Notes: a model not told the origin generated them from the letters alone. A stretch of 64,000 bases of DNA from Branchipolynoe longqiensis (GCA_030323885.1 CM059193.1:51798749-51862748), one strand, 5' to 3'. Counted from the stretch's first letter, positions 1 to 11,014 are shown. Numbers and translations are program-made.

Positions 1-339
1 CTACATTCACAATGCCTTCCACCTCCTGGCTACCTGCCCTCTGTGATATAACAGCTTACATATCACATTAAATATCACCTCACGTGCTCTCTCGGAGCTA
101 GCTATATAACTATTAATATGATAAACGTATATCAATTTCTACATTGTGCAGAATTGCAAGTGGGATGATTTTATTTATTGCAGGATATTGGTGTTAGGCA
201 CGTGGTAACCATTGTCAACATCAAGGCGAGCTTGTGAGTTTTCGATATCCCCAGTGCCTAACCTAAAATCCATGCCTCTAGCATGAGTGCTGCATTAACC
301 GTCCTACATTTCAACATACACAGCTAGGTTGGATCAACA

Positions 340-450
340 TCAACTTGGGAAGTCAAATTGGTGAAGGCGTTATCCTCAGAATGGCAGAAATGCGGGTTCG
401 AGTCCCACTCTAGACACGATGTTCCCATTTGCTACAACACCTACCGTGAC
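340..450 (+). repeat. tRNA-like head of a SINE, second family
   Basis: A box B-like word (GGTTCGAGTCC) sits downstream of a tRNA-like segment, followed by a tail shared with the block near 1590-1700 (both continue into ATGTTNCCATTTGCT). This is not the family found in the SINE copies further along the window. A functional tRNA gene is unlikely because no complete cloverleaf is apparent. Confidence 0.35.
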
Positions 451-573
451 ACTGGTTCTGTAACCAGGATACTGTACATGCTGAATGCTTGTTCTGTGCA
501 ATGGGAGCACACTATGTAGATATTTGTAATTGCAAGTACGAGACCGATGATTCCAGGGGGCTGAGTGTAGTAA

Positions 574-1527
574 AGGCCCTGTCACATTATGACACATCTT
601 GCAAGCACGCCACCGCCAACGTGTAAAATCACGCAGGCGCAGGGGAAAAGTTGGACGTCAGCGCAATGTAGTGGACGTAAGTGTAGCGTCGGTCTGACGT
701 AGTGGGAACGGATGTCGACGCATGAGAGAAAAAAACTTTAAAAGTTTGGCACAATGCGTGGCTAACGTGCCTCTCACGCATGCGGCGTTTACCTAGCATT
801 GACATAACGCGCTCCCAACGTTCCGCTAGTGACTGTCAAAAGTGTTGCACACCATATGAGACCGTAGTGGCAGCTCATGAGCGACGCATGTTCAACGACA
901 GTCCAGTGCATTTCGGTGTTGCGCCAGCGTGTACCCAGCACATGAGACATTGGTGTAACGCATGAGTAACGCATGCCAAAGTGCGGGGGGCACCCGACCC
1001 TCCTGTAAAACGCTCATGGCATGTTTGCAGAACGCCGGCGAATGTTATATATGTTGAGCGAGCTCCAGACATGCGCCCTAAACGTCAAATACGTCGAGAC
1101 ACATGGAGAAACAGCAACCGCGTGCCGGCCATACGGTATGCATACGTTAGAACAATGCCATCATACGTTGGCACTAAGTTGCCAACACACGGACACAACG
1201 CTCTCCATCAGAGGAATGAAAGTCAACGTAGGACAATGTAGGAACAACATTCCTCCAACACGATTCTAACGTATCTCGACATATGCCTAACATAGGCCCA
1301 ACGTAAGAACCCATGCGTTGTCGTACGGCGAAAGTTTTGTGCATGCACAAAACTTTGCCGACCCCCTGACCCACACCGCCGTATGTCAATGAACATCGAT
1401 GTATATTGACGTATACCAACCCACGCCTAACACACGCATAACACATAACGACGTATCCTGACGTAGCAGCAAAAAATCACATACGTCGCTGTACGTTTGT
1501 GCGATGCGTTGTAATGTGACAGCCCCA
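574..1527 (+). mobile_element. TWA-flanked inverted-repeat DNA element (copy H1)
   Basis: The termini AGGCCCTGTCACATT and TGGGGCTGTCACATT (reverse complement of the right end) are inverted, and TAA flanks both sides (571-573 and 1528-1530). The interior is CpG-rich and made of degenerate CGTATG/AACGT/ACGCATG words. It contains a perfect 26-bp palindrome at 1331-1356. There is no transposase ORF; the short open frames across it are shadows. The left part reappears in reverse orientation at about 36870-37370. TWA duplications with such termini fit PIF/Harbinger non-autonomous elements; that assignment is inference. Confidence 0.75.
1331..1356. repeat. perfect 26-bp palindrome inside element H1
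   Basis: The core GTTTTGTGC-AT-GCACAAAAC extends by AAA/TTT on either side to give perfect self-complementarity. The same stem occurs at 50173-50192 inside another element of this type, so it is a conserved part rather than a chance hairpin. Confidence 0.85.
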
Positions 1528-1589
1528 TAAGTTGCGCTTAACACCCACAGCTGAAAGGCCACACATATGGATAACTGAAGATAGGGTTG

Positions 1590-1700
1590 CATCAGGGAGT
1601 CTGGATGGTCCAATTCGTGGGATACACGCCCTGGATTGGCAGGGATTCGGGTTCGAGTGCCCACTCAAGATATAATGTTACCATTTGCTTACAGCAGCCC
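1590..1700 (+). repeat. tRNA-like head of a SINE, second family (copy 2)
   Basis: The box B-like word GGGTTCGAGTGCCC and the following ATATAATGTTACCATTTGCT match the block at 340-450 closely. It begins soon after the right end of the DNA element ending at 1527. Confidence 0.35.
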
Positions 1701-1786
1701 CCATGACAGGCGTAGTTCTCAGCCGAGTGAAGCCCAAGGTTTAAAATGCTATCACTCGTTGCTGACTCCCTTTGTGGTCTGCCTTA

Positions 1787-2220
1787 TAATTAGGCCAAAT
1801 AAAACAAAATTTGGTGATCGTCACCGGCCATGCTTGAAAAATCGGCCGCCCCTGATTACAATGTTTTCTCTTTTTTCTTAACCTTTAAAAATGTCTAGGG
1901 CTAGCAGCAATTAAACTTTTGTAAGCACACAATCTGCGCAACATAGTATGATATTTACCTTGATACCTCGATACCAAATATACAACATTTGTTAGGCTGA
2001 TTGTCTGTTGTTATTCTATGTCCTACTTTTACTGAGGATGGTTATCAGGTTATGATAATCTGTATCGCTTTTGTATTCAAAACTTGTTGAGTTAGGACTT
2101 AAACTAAAACAGTTCATATGTCAGAACAATCAAAAATAAAAATAAAAACCATCCGCCCGACCCTGATTTCTGTGATCAAAAGGACGATGACCTACTCTTT
2201 TTTGTTATTTGGCCTTATTA
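1787..2220. mobile_element. inverted-repeat DNA element, AGGCCAAATA termini
   Basis: The left end TAATTAGGCCAAATAAAAC and the reverse complement of the right end TAATAAGGCCAAATAACAA are inverted copies about 430 bp apart. The left interior (GGTGATCG.CACCGGCC...CGCCCCTG) recurs as a partial copy near 5100-5240, so the family is dispersed. There is no coding capacity. Confidence 0.6.
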
Positions 2221-2295
2221 CTGTTGGGTAAGGGTTGGTCACGCCGCAAGCCGTATCTTCTGTTAGAGGTGAGAATTCTTTCCGGTATGGGTCGT

Positions 2296-2650
2296 AAAGC
2301 TGCATAGTCCGATGAGAGTGTCACATTCGCAAAACCAAAACACTTACCGAGATTTGATTCAACATATCCAACTTAGACATCGGTGCACTTATTCAGCACG
2401 TGTTGCTGCACAGAAGGGAATACTGAGTCAATGTAACAGGACTCGTGACTGCTGAAGCTTATGGTGTCATAATTTTAATGTGCTTGCCAACATTAATTTT
2501 GCATGTTTGCATATTTAATATCTCCAAAGTTAGTCATCTAAAATCAAAGTTATTTCAAACTAAAATTAGGTAGATTATAGCAATTTTCCTACTATACTTA
2601 TCTCAAAAGCAACAGAAACTCAAAACCATCGGATTGTGCAACATTAATGG
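2296..2650 (-). mobile_element. inverted-repeat DNA element, TGCATAGTCCGATG family
   Basis: The left end is AGCTGCATAGTCCGATG and the right end CATCGGATTGTGCAAC. The interior is AT-rich and matches the better-preserved copy at 14108-14457 in reverse orientation (shared TGGTGTCA, ATCTAAAAT.AAAGTTA, GAGTCAAT words). There is no ORF. Confidence 0.65.
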
Positions 2651-2814
2651 TGTCTTTAATTATGGTATCTGCTATACTGGATGTACCTTATCCATTGGAC
2701 ATGACAAACTAAGATCAGAGATACATGTCAAATAGGTGTAGCTCAATTAGATGCAAATTCCATGAGACATGCCTCAATTATATTTGTATTGCATTAAAGT
2801 TGCATAATCACATG

Positions 2815-3005
2815 ACTTGGAGTTTCTGTAATTTGTTAGATACATATATTAGGTTGATCACTGTAGTCTACTTTACGAGCTCAAAGTAACTTTTATTTTA
2901 AATGGTTAACTTTTGGACAAATTTGAAGTAAAATCATGCCAAATTAATTATGGCATGCATTTAACAATTCTGACACCATCAGCTTCAGCAGTAACAGAGG
3001 TAGCT
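2815..3005 (+). mobile_element. partial copy, TGCATAGTCCGATG family
   Basis: GGAGTTTCTGTAATTTG, TATTAGGTTGATCA, AAAGTAACTTTTATTTTAAATGG and CAGCTTCAGCAGTAACAG align in order with the interior of the copy at 14108-14457. Both ends are missing. Confidence 0.5.
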
Positions 3006-4170
3006 GCAGTCAACATTTTAAAATATATATCCACTGTAATTTAAATATTAATTAAATAGAACATTTTAATACATACAGAGCATACACATAATTATTTTGA
3101 TATCTTCTTTACTTTTTGAGATATGACCCGTTGAAGTTTGATGACACTGTAGCAGCATAAACTGATGGAAAATTAACCATTTTCATCCACTGATAACAAA
3201 CATTATTTAAAAAATTATATTGAGCATATCTTAAGATCTGCTTTACCCAGAGAACCAGTTCACAAGTTTCAGGCCAGAAATATGTATAATTGTTAAATTG
3301 GCAACTCCTAAAAATTGGAATAAATCGAATTTATTCCAATGACAAATTTGACCAAAGTACCATATTTGATAATCTGTAATTTGATTTCTAATGATCTGTA
3401 TAGTCTGTGGTTGCACACGCTCATAGTCCTATATCGATAGAGTATCTGTAATTAGTATTAGGGTGATCAGTATATTTCACTTGAAGATATGCGGACCAAT
3501 AACCTAAATACTAATAGAAAAAGATACATTCCCATAACTTAAGAACTACTGTATATATCTGCTTCAAACTTGGAGTGAATAAAGAGAATGACGTCACTTT
3601 CGCTCAGGTACTTTACAGCACTGTTAACAGTAATACTCAGGAATCATTGTCTGTCCCTCTCTCAATTGGAGTTGAAACCATTTTGAGCAAAAACTGTTAT
3701 TTCCAAAGAGGGCCACTTCCCCAAAAAGAGTTTTGCTTAGTGTTGCATACCATTAAAAAGGAAATTAAATCAGCTTTCAGGTGATACCATAATTGTTGCA
3801 ATAAATCTTAATTTGACTTTTAAGTTTATTTTGCAAGCCAAAATAGGTTATTTTTCATAATTTCCATTGTTGCCACATATTATTAGAAAGTTGGTGTAAG
3901 CTTTGACCTGAACTTAAAGTGTTTTGGTTTGCTTAAATTAGTGGTTTCATCAAGACTATGCAGCTTTAACTGGTTGCCTATTCCCTTAGTCTTGTATCCA
4001 GTGTGTGTTCTGTCAGAACGAGGCAAACTTTTATTCATTCACTATGAAGTATGATTCAGCGATGAGCTCTTTATTTTGTGCGTTTACAACTTTGCATGTT
4101 CCTTTCCTTTCATTTCCTTCGTGCGTCGGGGCGGTAAGGGGATGTATATATAGTTTAGACTTCGATACGG
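3006..4170. other. AT-rich sequence, no gene recognised
   Basis: The sequence is low-GC with short open frames only. The ORF at 3575-3784 has no recognisable domain and starts in AT-rich context; I do not call it a gene. A palindromic CRE-like octamer (TGACGTCA) sits near 3588 without other promoter signs. Confidence 0.4.
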
Positions 4171-4180
4171 AGGTCAGTAG

Positions 4181-4390
4181 GTCACGAAGGCCAGATCCCG
4201 TCACTATAAATCAAACAAACCCAACACGCACTGGAAGTTGTCATCTGCTCTGGATAAACTAAAAACCCTGCCTCTAACCAAACGCCAGAACACACCGAGC
4301 GTGGTTTCACTGCGGGAACAAGTGACTGGTGTTTTGACTTTAATGGAAAAATCTCGTCTGCTGCGACGCCTCGCCGCAGACGACATTTAG
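4181..4390 (+). CDS. possible terminal coding exon, product unknown
   Basis: A 69-codon frame with no ATG near its beginning runs from just after an in-frame TAG (4178-4180) to TAG at 4388-4390. AG dinucleotides at 4170-4190 (GGTCAG, ACGAAG, GGCCAG) could serve as splice acceptors. The translation looks protein-like: a basic start, then LDKLKTLPLTKRQNTPSVVS, REQVTGVLTLMEK and RLLRRLAADD at the end, predicted to be largely helical. I do not recognise the family. Base composition is more GC-rich than the flanks. A frame this long has a few per cent chance of arising at random per frame, so this is only a candidate last exon of a host gene on the plus strand. Confidence 0.25.
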   Translation, partial: VTKARSRHYKSNKPNTHWKLSSALDKLKTLPLTKRQNTPSVVSLREQVTGVLTLMEKSRLLRRLAADDI

Positions 4391-5245
4391 GTGCTGCGTC
4401 CCGCAGGTTTGGCGCGAAAAGGCGTTGTGAACACGTGACCTCATTGGCCCCGGCCTACTTGGTATGGGCGCCTCGTTCTGGGTTCGGGCGCTAAGTCCCA
4501 CTGCAGTGTCACCAATATAGGTCGCACGTGGAGGTGCACTCACAATGGATGAGGGTGTGCGACGCGCCTTGCTGGTATTTGTTGTTGTTGTTTTTTTGTT
4601 TTTTGTTTGTTTTTGTTGATTAAAGCTGAGAGGCGGTAATTTCAGTGACAGGAGGAACCGGTTGGTTGCCAATTAAGACCCTGGCCCTCCACCGCCCTTA
4701 TTTGGGTTGACGTGACCTACTTCAGGAAGTCACATTCTGTTGCCTGCCATGTGGATTTTTTTTTGGTTACAGCCCATCCCTGGCGCAATGTTATTCGGTC
4801 ACCGACCGAGTGGCATGATGTGTTTTCTGGCCATGTGGTGACTAGCTACTAACACTGGCCGGACAGTTCCTTTCTTCCCCTGTCCATCGCTAGCTCTAAT
4901 GTTTTCAGATTGCAATAGTGAATAACCATCATTTTATACTATTGTGCAGTACATTATTTCCCATGTCCGAGCTATTTGTATTTATTTATTTATTTTTGCA
5001 TAAGGAGGAGTGTCAGAGACCAGTTGGGTTTGAGAGCGGGGGAATGACAGACCCCTGTCATGGGCTCTTTATATTATCTAGGTCCGGCCTTTATTAAAAG
5101 TCTAAATTAGGCCAAATACAAAAATATTGGTGATCCTCCCCGCCCGTGCCTGAAAAATTGCCTGCCCCTGCTTTCTTTTTGATTTTTTTGGTTAACTGTT
5201 AAAAATGCATCGGGTTAGTAACAATTCACCTTTTGTATCAATTAT
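4391..5245. other. unique sequence plus a partial AGGCCAAATA repeat
   Basis: 4391-4560 is GC-richer with several CpGs and could be promoter- or UTR-like. 4575-4615 is a T/G-rich low-complexity run. From about 5100 to 5240 the sequence matches the left part of the element at 1787-2220 (TTAGGCCAAATA, GGTGATC, CTGAAAAAT, GCCCCTG). No gene is visible. Confidence 0.45.
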
Positions 5246-5345
5246 AAAGTCATTGGATTGACTTGGCCAGGGTTCGAACCCAGGAGTTCGGATCCCACGA
5301 CCTACCAGAACGGGAGGCGGGCGCTCAACTCATTCGGCCGTCACT
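5246..5345 (-). mobile_element. tRNA-derived SINE, head only
   Basis: Read on the minus strand it has a box A-like start (GGCCGAATGAGTTGAGCG) and box B (GGTTCGAACCC), then the diagnostic CAAGTCAATCCAATGACTT. It stops there, so only the pol III head of the SINE is present. It shares this head with the full copy at 39343-39690. Confidence 0.7.
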
Positions 5346-5590
5346 TCTGGTTACATATTACATATATGTCAACAATACAAAAAACAACAATAACAATTTA
5401 TTTCAAAAGGACGATCACCAATGTTTTAAAAAGATTTGTGGCTTTATGTCACGTGACATGATTATGTTTTGATCAGTCATCAGTAGTAACAGGTATGACA
5501 TTTTCAACTGACAAACTGCTCATATATGTATATCTAGTATTATATATATATTATATACATATGTGCACATATATAAATATATATATATAT

Positions 5591-5707
5591 AGTATAGTTA
5601 TATGAGTCTTACCTGGGTATAGATGATGGATAACTGTTGTTTTCCCGAGGTATAAACCTAGGGTAGACGTGGGCTAGGGAGAAGGAAGCACATCCGGGTC
5701 CAGCAAT
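5591..5707. repeat. DIRS left inverted terminal repeat (3' end of element)
   Basis: The segment 5674-5707 (CTAGGGAGAAGGAAGCACAT... to ...CCAGCAAT) is an exact 34-bp inverted match to 10944-10977. The outer part 5591-5655 is complementary to 5840-5904 with one mismatch seen, and 5662-5677 is complementary to 5816-5831. Confidence 0.9.
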
Positions 5708-5815
5708 CTTTACCTACTTATTCAGGATAAAAATGATCTTTCAATACAATGGATACTTTTATTTTCCCGTAATGGTACAATAATGGAATAGATGTGGTAG
5801 GGTGTGGTGGGCGGG

Positions 5816-5950
5816 CCCTAGCCCACGTCTACACAAGGCTTATACCTCGGGAAAACAACAGTTATCCATCATCTATACCCAGGTAAGACTCGTATAACTA
5901 TACTATTTTACCTCGGTATACAGCCTCAGGCTAGCCTCAGGCTAGGGAGA
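5816..5950. repeat. DIRS internal complementary region
   Basis: The first part (5816-5904) is complementary to the outer left terminus (5591-5677). The second part (5905-5950, ACCTCGGTATACAGCCTCAG...) is complementary to the right terminus (10969-11014). One internal segment thus joins the complements of both ends, which in the DIRS model templates regeneration of the termini and circle formation. Confidence 0.9.
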
Positions 5951-6063
5951 CTTTTACATAATTCATTTTTATCCTTAATATCATTCATTCTTATTATAAC
6001 ATGTTTATGTGTCATTGTATTAGTAATTGTATCATTCAAAGTTTTTGTTCTCACCTATTCTTG

Positions 6064-7173
6064 TTAATTGGTGAGCAGGCGCTTTGCAATGACGGTAGGC
6101 TTTTCTAGTCGTTTGTTGTAATTTTTTGCAAATGACTTAGCCGTCTTCCAGCCTGCGTGCGCTAGTATTCTTTTTATAGAAATGCCGAGCAAACGTGCCT
6201 TGGACACCATGGCACCTCTGGTTGAGTGGGAAGCATATTTGCCCGTATCCACTCCAGCCAATTTCAACACGGTGATTGTCCATCTGGCAAGGGTGTCTCT
6301 TGAAATTGCCTTATGTGGCTTTATGAAGCTCACTAATAGTTGTTGTGATGCACGTAAGTCCTTTGTCTTGGATATATAAGCCCGTATGGCTGACACAACA
6401 CATAATTTACGATCGTTTGGGAAATAGTCTAAGTGAACCGTAGATAAAGGGTCACCTAATCTGTTCGATTTTAGCAATTGTGCTAAATCAAACGTAGCTT
6501 GTTTCTTGTCTATTTCTAATCCAGTTAAGGATAAAGCAACAATCGTTTGTCCTCTGTGTCCCGTTACTAATAGTAACAAGACCGCGACCTTAAAACCTAA
6601 TTGTTTTATATCGAACAAAGAGTTGTGAGGCCAAGCCTGAAACAACTTAAATACTATAGAAACATCCCAAAAGCGACTATACTTTGGTTTTGGAGGATTC
6701 CTTTGATAAATTGACCAAAGTAGATAATGAAGGACATAATGTTTACCAACTGTTTCTCCGTCAATTCTAGGTAATATGATTGATAACGCGCATCTAGCCG
6801 CATTGACCGCCCCAAACCCTAGTCCTTCATCCTCTAGAGAACGAAGAAAACGGGCTACTTGTGCAATTGTTGGATTTGTTGGCTTGACTTTCATTAGCAA
6901 ACAATGTACACCCCATTTCTTTAAATATGTTGTGTACATTTTGACAGTTCCTGGCCTCCATGCATCGGCTACTATTCTGTCTTCAGTAATTTTATCCAAA
7001 CCAAATTGCTGGAGCTGTTTCTTTAGAAAAGGAATGCCAATAGGGGTGTCGCTGACACGTCGACGTGAACCACTAGCGGTCCGTGGTGCGTTAGATTCCC
7101 GGCTTTTCTTGGGAATCGTATATGTTCTTTTGCCAGTTGTGAAACTGCTGGCAGCCAAGGTTGCGTGTCCCAA
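6064..7173 (-). CDS. DIRS tyrosine recombinase
   Basis: A 369-residue intact ORF. Residues 60-150 form the SAM-like core-binding region (RPGTVKMYTTYLKKW). The catalytic tyrosine-recombinase set is visible: Arg207 in GHRGQT, His316 and Arg319 in HSTRGA, a GWK turn at 341-343 and the nucleophile Tyr352 in FAKNYNK. It would cut and rejoin the circular cDNA at the target. The frame overlaps the end of the RNase H ORF by about 150 bases, a normal DIRS arrangement. The first 40 residues are basic and probably unfolded, so the true start could be internal. It is the only undamaged ORF of this copy. Confidence 0.93.
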   Translation of the reverse strand: MGHATLAASSFTTGKRTYTIPKKSRESNAPRTASGSRRRVSDTPIGIPFLKKQLQQFGLDKITEDRIVADAWRPGTVKMYTTYLKKWGVHCLLMKVKPTNPTIAQVARFLRSLEDEGLGFGAVNAARCALSIILPRIDGETVGKHYVLHYLLWSIYQRNPPKPKYSRFWDVSIVFKLFQAWPHNSLFDIKQLGFKVAVLLLLVTGHRGQTIVALSLTGLEIDKKQATFDLAQLLKSNRLGDPLSTVHLDYFPNDRKLCVVSAIRAYISKTKDLRASQQLLVSFIKPHKAISRDTLARWTITVLKLAGVDTGKYASHSTRGAMVSKARLLGISIKRILAHAGWKTAKSFAKNYNKRLEKPTVIAKRLLTN

Positions 7174-8875
7174 TCGGGCACTATCAGTATGGCGTGTGTC
7201 CCCTCCATGCTGATTTTTCTCACCACTCGGCTGATAATGCTAAACGGTGGGAAAATATAGAAATAATTATTTGCCCAGGAAATAGCAAATGCATCAACTT
7301 TCCAAGCATCCAGTTTGGGATGCCAAGAAACATAACAGGGCAACTTGTTATTGTTTTGTGATGCAAACAGGTCAACTTTAGGTGTACCCCATTTTGCACA
7401 AATGAAGTTAAACAAAGGTGTAGAAAGGGACCATTCTAAATGGTCATGGAATTTTCTACTCTTATGGTCTGCAAGTGTATTTTGTGACCCTGGGATATGC
7501 GCTACAGTTAGCCAGACTTGTTGAGCCTGTGCCCAGTTCCAAATCAGTTTAGATAACTGATTGCAAGGCTTTGATTTTGTTCCACCCATGTTACGGATAT
7601 ATGCCATAGCAGTAGTGTTATCAGTTAGTATTCTAACTTGTGATTTACTTATCTTTACTAAGCTACGTAGCCCCAGATAAATAGCACGCAATTCTAGCAC
7701 ATTAATGTGGTCTGACCTTTCATCATCTAGCCATCTACTTCCTGTTGCTACCCCATCTCGATGGGCTCCCCAAACCTTCTAGCGAAGCGTCAGTGGTAAT
7801 TACTGTATTTGGTTCCGCCATGCGGATTGGATTTGGTGAATTTGCTATATGTTGCATCCACCATCCAATATCCTGTAACCCTTCTTCAGAAATAAACATC
7901 TTTCGTTCAAAATTGCCTTTAGTCCGTGCTAACGCTAAATTTGTATCTATCTCTAGAGATTTAATATGGGCTTTCCCGTATAGAATAGCGGGTGCATAAG
8001 ATATCATTATCCCGATAAGGACTGCGACCTGTCTAATCTTAGGTTTCGGTAACTTAAGAAGCTGGGTCGCTGTGGTCATAAACTTAGTTAGTTTCTGTTC
8101 TGTTATCAACACTGTGAGGGACCGTGTATCAAGGATAAACCCTAAACATTTTAGTTGTTTTGTTGGTTTAAGCACTGACTTATGTGGATGTACATAAAAC
8201 CCCAATTTAGTGAGTAATGCACATAAATCCAAAACTGCGTTTACACAATCAATTTGTGTTGACGCCATTATAAAGGAATCATCTATGTAAGGGAACATTA
8301 TGTGACCATTCTGCGCCATAACTGAGAAAACAGGCTTTAGCAGTTTAGTGAACAAACAAGGGGCACAAGCTAAGCCATTCGGCATGCAGGTAAACTCATA
8401 GAGTTGGTCATTCCAAAGAAAGCGGAGAAATTTCCGGTGTTGTACCGCTATGGGAACCGTGTAGTATGCATCTTGTAAGTCAACACTAGCCATCCACGCC
8501 TCTGGTGTAATCAGATCTCGTGCCATATCTAGCGAGAACATTTTAAAATGTCGATATTCGATCATTTTATTAAGGGGCGTTAAATCCAGGATCATTCGAA
8601 TGTCCCCGTTAGGTTTTGGTCTTGAGAAGATGTTTTAAAATAAACTCTCCTGGGCAGTGTGTTACTTTTTGTATAATTCCTTTATCAAAGAATATTTGTA
8701 CCTGTTCAGTTAGTGCCTCTCGTTCCAGTGGTTCAATTTTATAGGGAAAAGGAACTCTCCCTTGTACCGGAATTTGTATGAAGGGAATTTGAACACCTTT
8801 AACTATATTTAATATTTCTTGGTCACTGGTAATTTTGTTCCATTCAGAAAAATGGTTCTTAATATTGCCAGCCAC
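7023..8875 (-). pseudogene. DIRS reverse transcriptase-RNase H, frameshifted
   Basis: Three consecutive frames make one polyprotein. 8875-8609 is the N-terminal part of the RT (ending in GEFI). 8595-7735 carries the fingers and palm, with catalytic Asp in SVDLQDAY and the YIDD box. 7700-7023 carries RNase H (LTDNTTAMAYI, WLTVAHIPGSQNTLAD) and the DIRS C-terminal extension (IVPDWDTQPW). The first break lies in an A-rich run near 8634, where the minus strand continues as SRPKPNGDIR in the next frame. The second is near 7783, inside the RNase H start TDASLEG, where the next frame continues WGAHRDG. Both look like single-base indels in homopolymers, so they are either real decay or sequencing error. 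Confidence 0.92.
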
Positions 8876-8985
8876 AAAATTGCTTCCAGTTTGTGTGGTT
8901 TTAGAGGCTGCGGGGACTTGTAAAGTCTCTGTTTGGGCCTCTATTTGGACCCGCCCCTGGGGAAGGGTCTCAGGGAGTTGAAGCG

Positions 8986-10269
8986 TCAGCCCATCGGCCG
9001 TACGTTGTTGTCGGGCCAGGCTGGGCGGGCGCCCCGGCCCCGGAAAGACTGACTGAAGGTTGAGCCCGGTCTGCTTCCTCTGCCGAGCCGTCGTGGGCGA
9101 AAATCCCCTCGTGATCTTTTGAAGCGTGGGGCTTCTAGCTTCTTCCTCCCGTCCATATTTTTGCCACTCTTGGCTGCGGTTTCTACCTCTTTATAGAGGT
9201 ATTGTAGTTGACCCCCGAACATTTTCGTTTTATCTAAGGGTTTCCCTTTGATCGGTTCTGGGGCCAGAAAGAGCGTATACTCTTTCCCATCATTGTCTGT
9301 GACCTTCTTTGAGCGGGCCACCTCTTTGCCGGCATCTGTGCAAACCGACTTGAAGACATTCTCGTATCTTCTGTATGACAGATAATTACCTGCCGCCGTT
9401 AGCATCGCGATGCCTTTGTCCATGGTTTTGGCCAAGGACGAGAACTTGTTTTCTCTTTGCATCCTATTTGCCACCGGAGTGATGGCTGTCAGGGTACCGA
9501 GCACCGCCTTATGCACTATGTGCAACACACTCTCGAATTTCTTACGGTCTTCCGTCATGTTGACATCTCTGTCCATCTCTTTGATGATGGAGTTGGGGAC
9601 ACCTTTAATGCCCGTCAGTTCATCTCCTAGCTTGGGGATGATTTCCGCAGGTTTGAACGTGCGGAAATGACCATTAATGGTCTCGCGCATAAGCTTAGTG
9701 GTTTTCACCCGCTTAGCTTTCGGCTTCTCCACCTTTTTATTCACTTTGCCACCAATGGCAGCATAGACACCTTCGTATTGTGTGTCTGAGTCTGATTCCA
9801 TCGAAGTGGAATCCGGGAAGAATCGGAAGAAGAATCTTTCTTCTTCTTCTTCTTCTTGGACTTGGGCTTGCACTTTTTGCGCAGCCCCGTCTTGTTCCTT
9901 TCTTTGGTGAACTCGTCACCCGAAGAACTGACCTGTTTCTTCTTATTCCTCCGTTTAGGAGGAGGAGGAGCTCTAGGCTCCATCGCTGAGTCCGTCTCTG
10001 AGAAGTCTTCCCAGTCAGACTCGTCGTGGAAACCGGTCATTTGCCGTTTCCGAGGCGGCGGTGGTTTGAGAGAGAGAATGTGACTCTCCATAGCCGCCCA
10101 CCAAATCTCCCAATCTGGAGCTGTCGGACCCGCAGGCATTGTCTCTTCTTCCGCATTGGAAAGGATATGCGCCCCGCTCTGTGGTGAGGGCATCATACTC
10201 CTCATCCGAGCCTCTTGGAGCGCGTCCTTCGGCTGCTGCTGCAAAACGCTTACTCCGCTTCGTGGCCAT
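8986..10269 (-). pseudogene. DIRS gag-like ORF1, frameshifted
   Basis: The start is at 10269 (MATKRSKRFAAAAEG), preceded by a pyrimidine-rich TTTGTTTCAG. The frame changes twice: near 10190 into MMPSPQSG...DWEIWWAAMESH and the acidic, Lys-rich segment with KKRRNKKK, and near 9812 into DSDTQYEGVYAAIGGK, which runs on to 8986. The last part is Arg/Gly-rich (RRLGRGSRPG, SFRGRGARPAW), as in nucleic-acid-binding tails of DIRS gag proteins. There is no zinc knuckle. It presumably packages the RNA. Confidence 0.8.
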
Positions 10270-10943
10270 CGGGATCTGAAACAAATTGATTGGTCAGTCC
10301 CGGTATTTCTAAATGTCACAATCTTGTTGTTTATAACTTAACTGGACATCTAGTGGTGTTAGAGAACGTGTTTATACCGTTCTAACATAGGCGTAATAAG
10401 CTAATTTTTGGCGTAGATTGTGGGTCAAACCCAAATCTTACCCGGGGTCGGGACCAGTGTATCGGCTCGCCCATCCTTCTGTTCCGCACACTTCTCCTTC
10501 CTGCGACTATTGTGCCAGCAGGTTGGAGAAAATGCTACGAAACTCGGAGAAACGCCTGAAAAAGTTTGTGGGGAGTCTATAAAAGAAACCCAGGAGCATC
10601 TCCAACAACACCCTCTATTAGAGTCCGAGAGAATTTCCACAGGAGATGAGGCAGAGCCCACATCTCTACCCATGTCACACGGGTGTTGATAGAACTGCTA
10701 AGTATCGGTTTCGTTCCTTCGATCAAGGAATCTAAAGCGTTCTATCCTTGGTTTTTTATAACCGAATAAACTAGTCCAAATTGGACCAGAGAAAGTTCAG
10801 AACTTTCCACATTGATGCTATAATGCATCATAAGTAAGCTAACCACAGCTATTAATATACTTACTGCGTATTAGCTTGTGTGTAGACTAAATTTGCGGGA
10901 GCAACTCAACGAAACATAATCCAATCGTTAGTTGTTTATGCTA
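10270..10943. other. DIRS 5' untranslated region
   Basis: This segment lies between the gag start and the right terminus, upstream on the minus strand. It should hold the element's promoter. I see no convincing TATA box or initiator. The short ORFs here (for example 10425-10673) have no recognisable content. Confidence 0.5.
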
Positions 10944-11014
10944 ATTGCTGGACCCGGATGTGCTTCCTTCTCCCTAGCCTGAGGCTAGCCTGAGGCTGTA
11001 TACCGAGGTAAAAT
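10944..11014. repeat. DIRS right inverted terminal repeat (5' end of element)
   Basis: 10944-10977 is the exact inverted copy of 5674-5707, and 10969-11014 is complementary to the internal region at 5905-5950. It contains a small direct duplication (CCTGAGGCTAG). Confidence 0.9.

Larger units (their letters stand above)
5591..11014 (-). mobile_element. DIRS-type tyrosine-recombinase retrotransposon
   Basis: About 5.4 kb in minus orientation with all parts expected of a DIRS element: gag-like ORF, RT-RNase H, an overlapping tyrosine recombinase ORF, inverted terminal repeats and an internal complementary region. DIRS elements integrate through a circular intermediate using the recombinase rather than a DDE integrase, so no target duplication is expected and none is seen. 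The copy is probably dead, since there are at least two frameshifts in gag and two in RT/RNase H, while the recombinase ORF is intact. The right end runs into a TA-dinucleotide tract at 11015-11051. Confidence 0.95.

Noticed and set aside
480..1660. many short ORFs in 780-1660 as genes
   Set aside because: They are overlapping shadows on both strands of a CpG-rich non-coding DNA element, with related frames appearing in its reverse copy near 36.8-37.3 kb.
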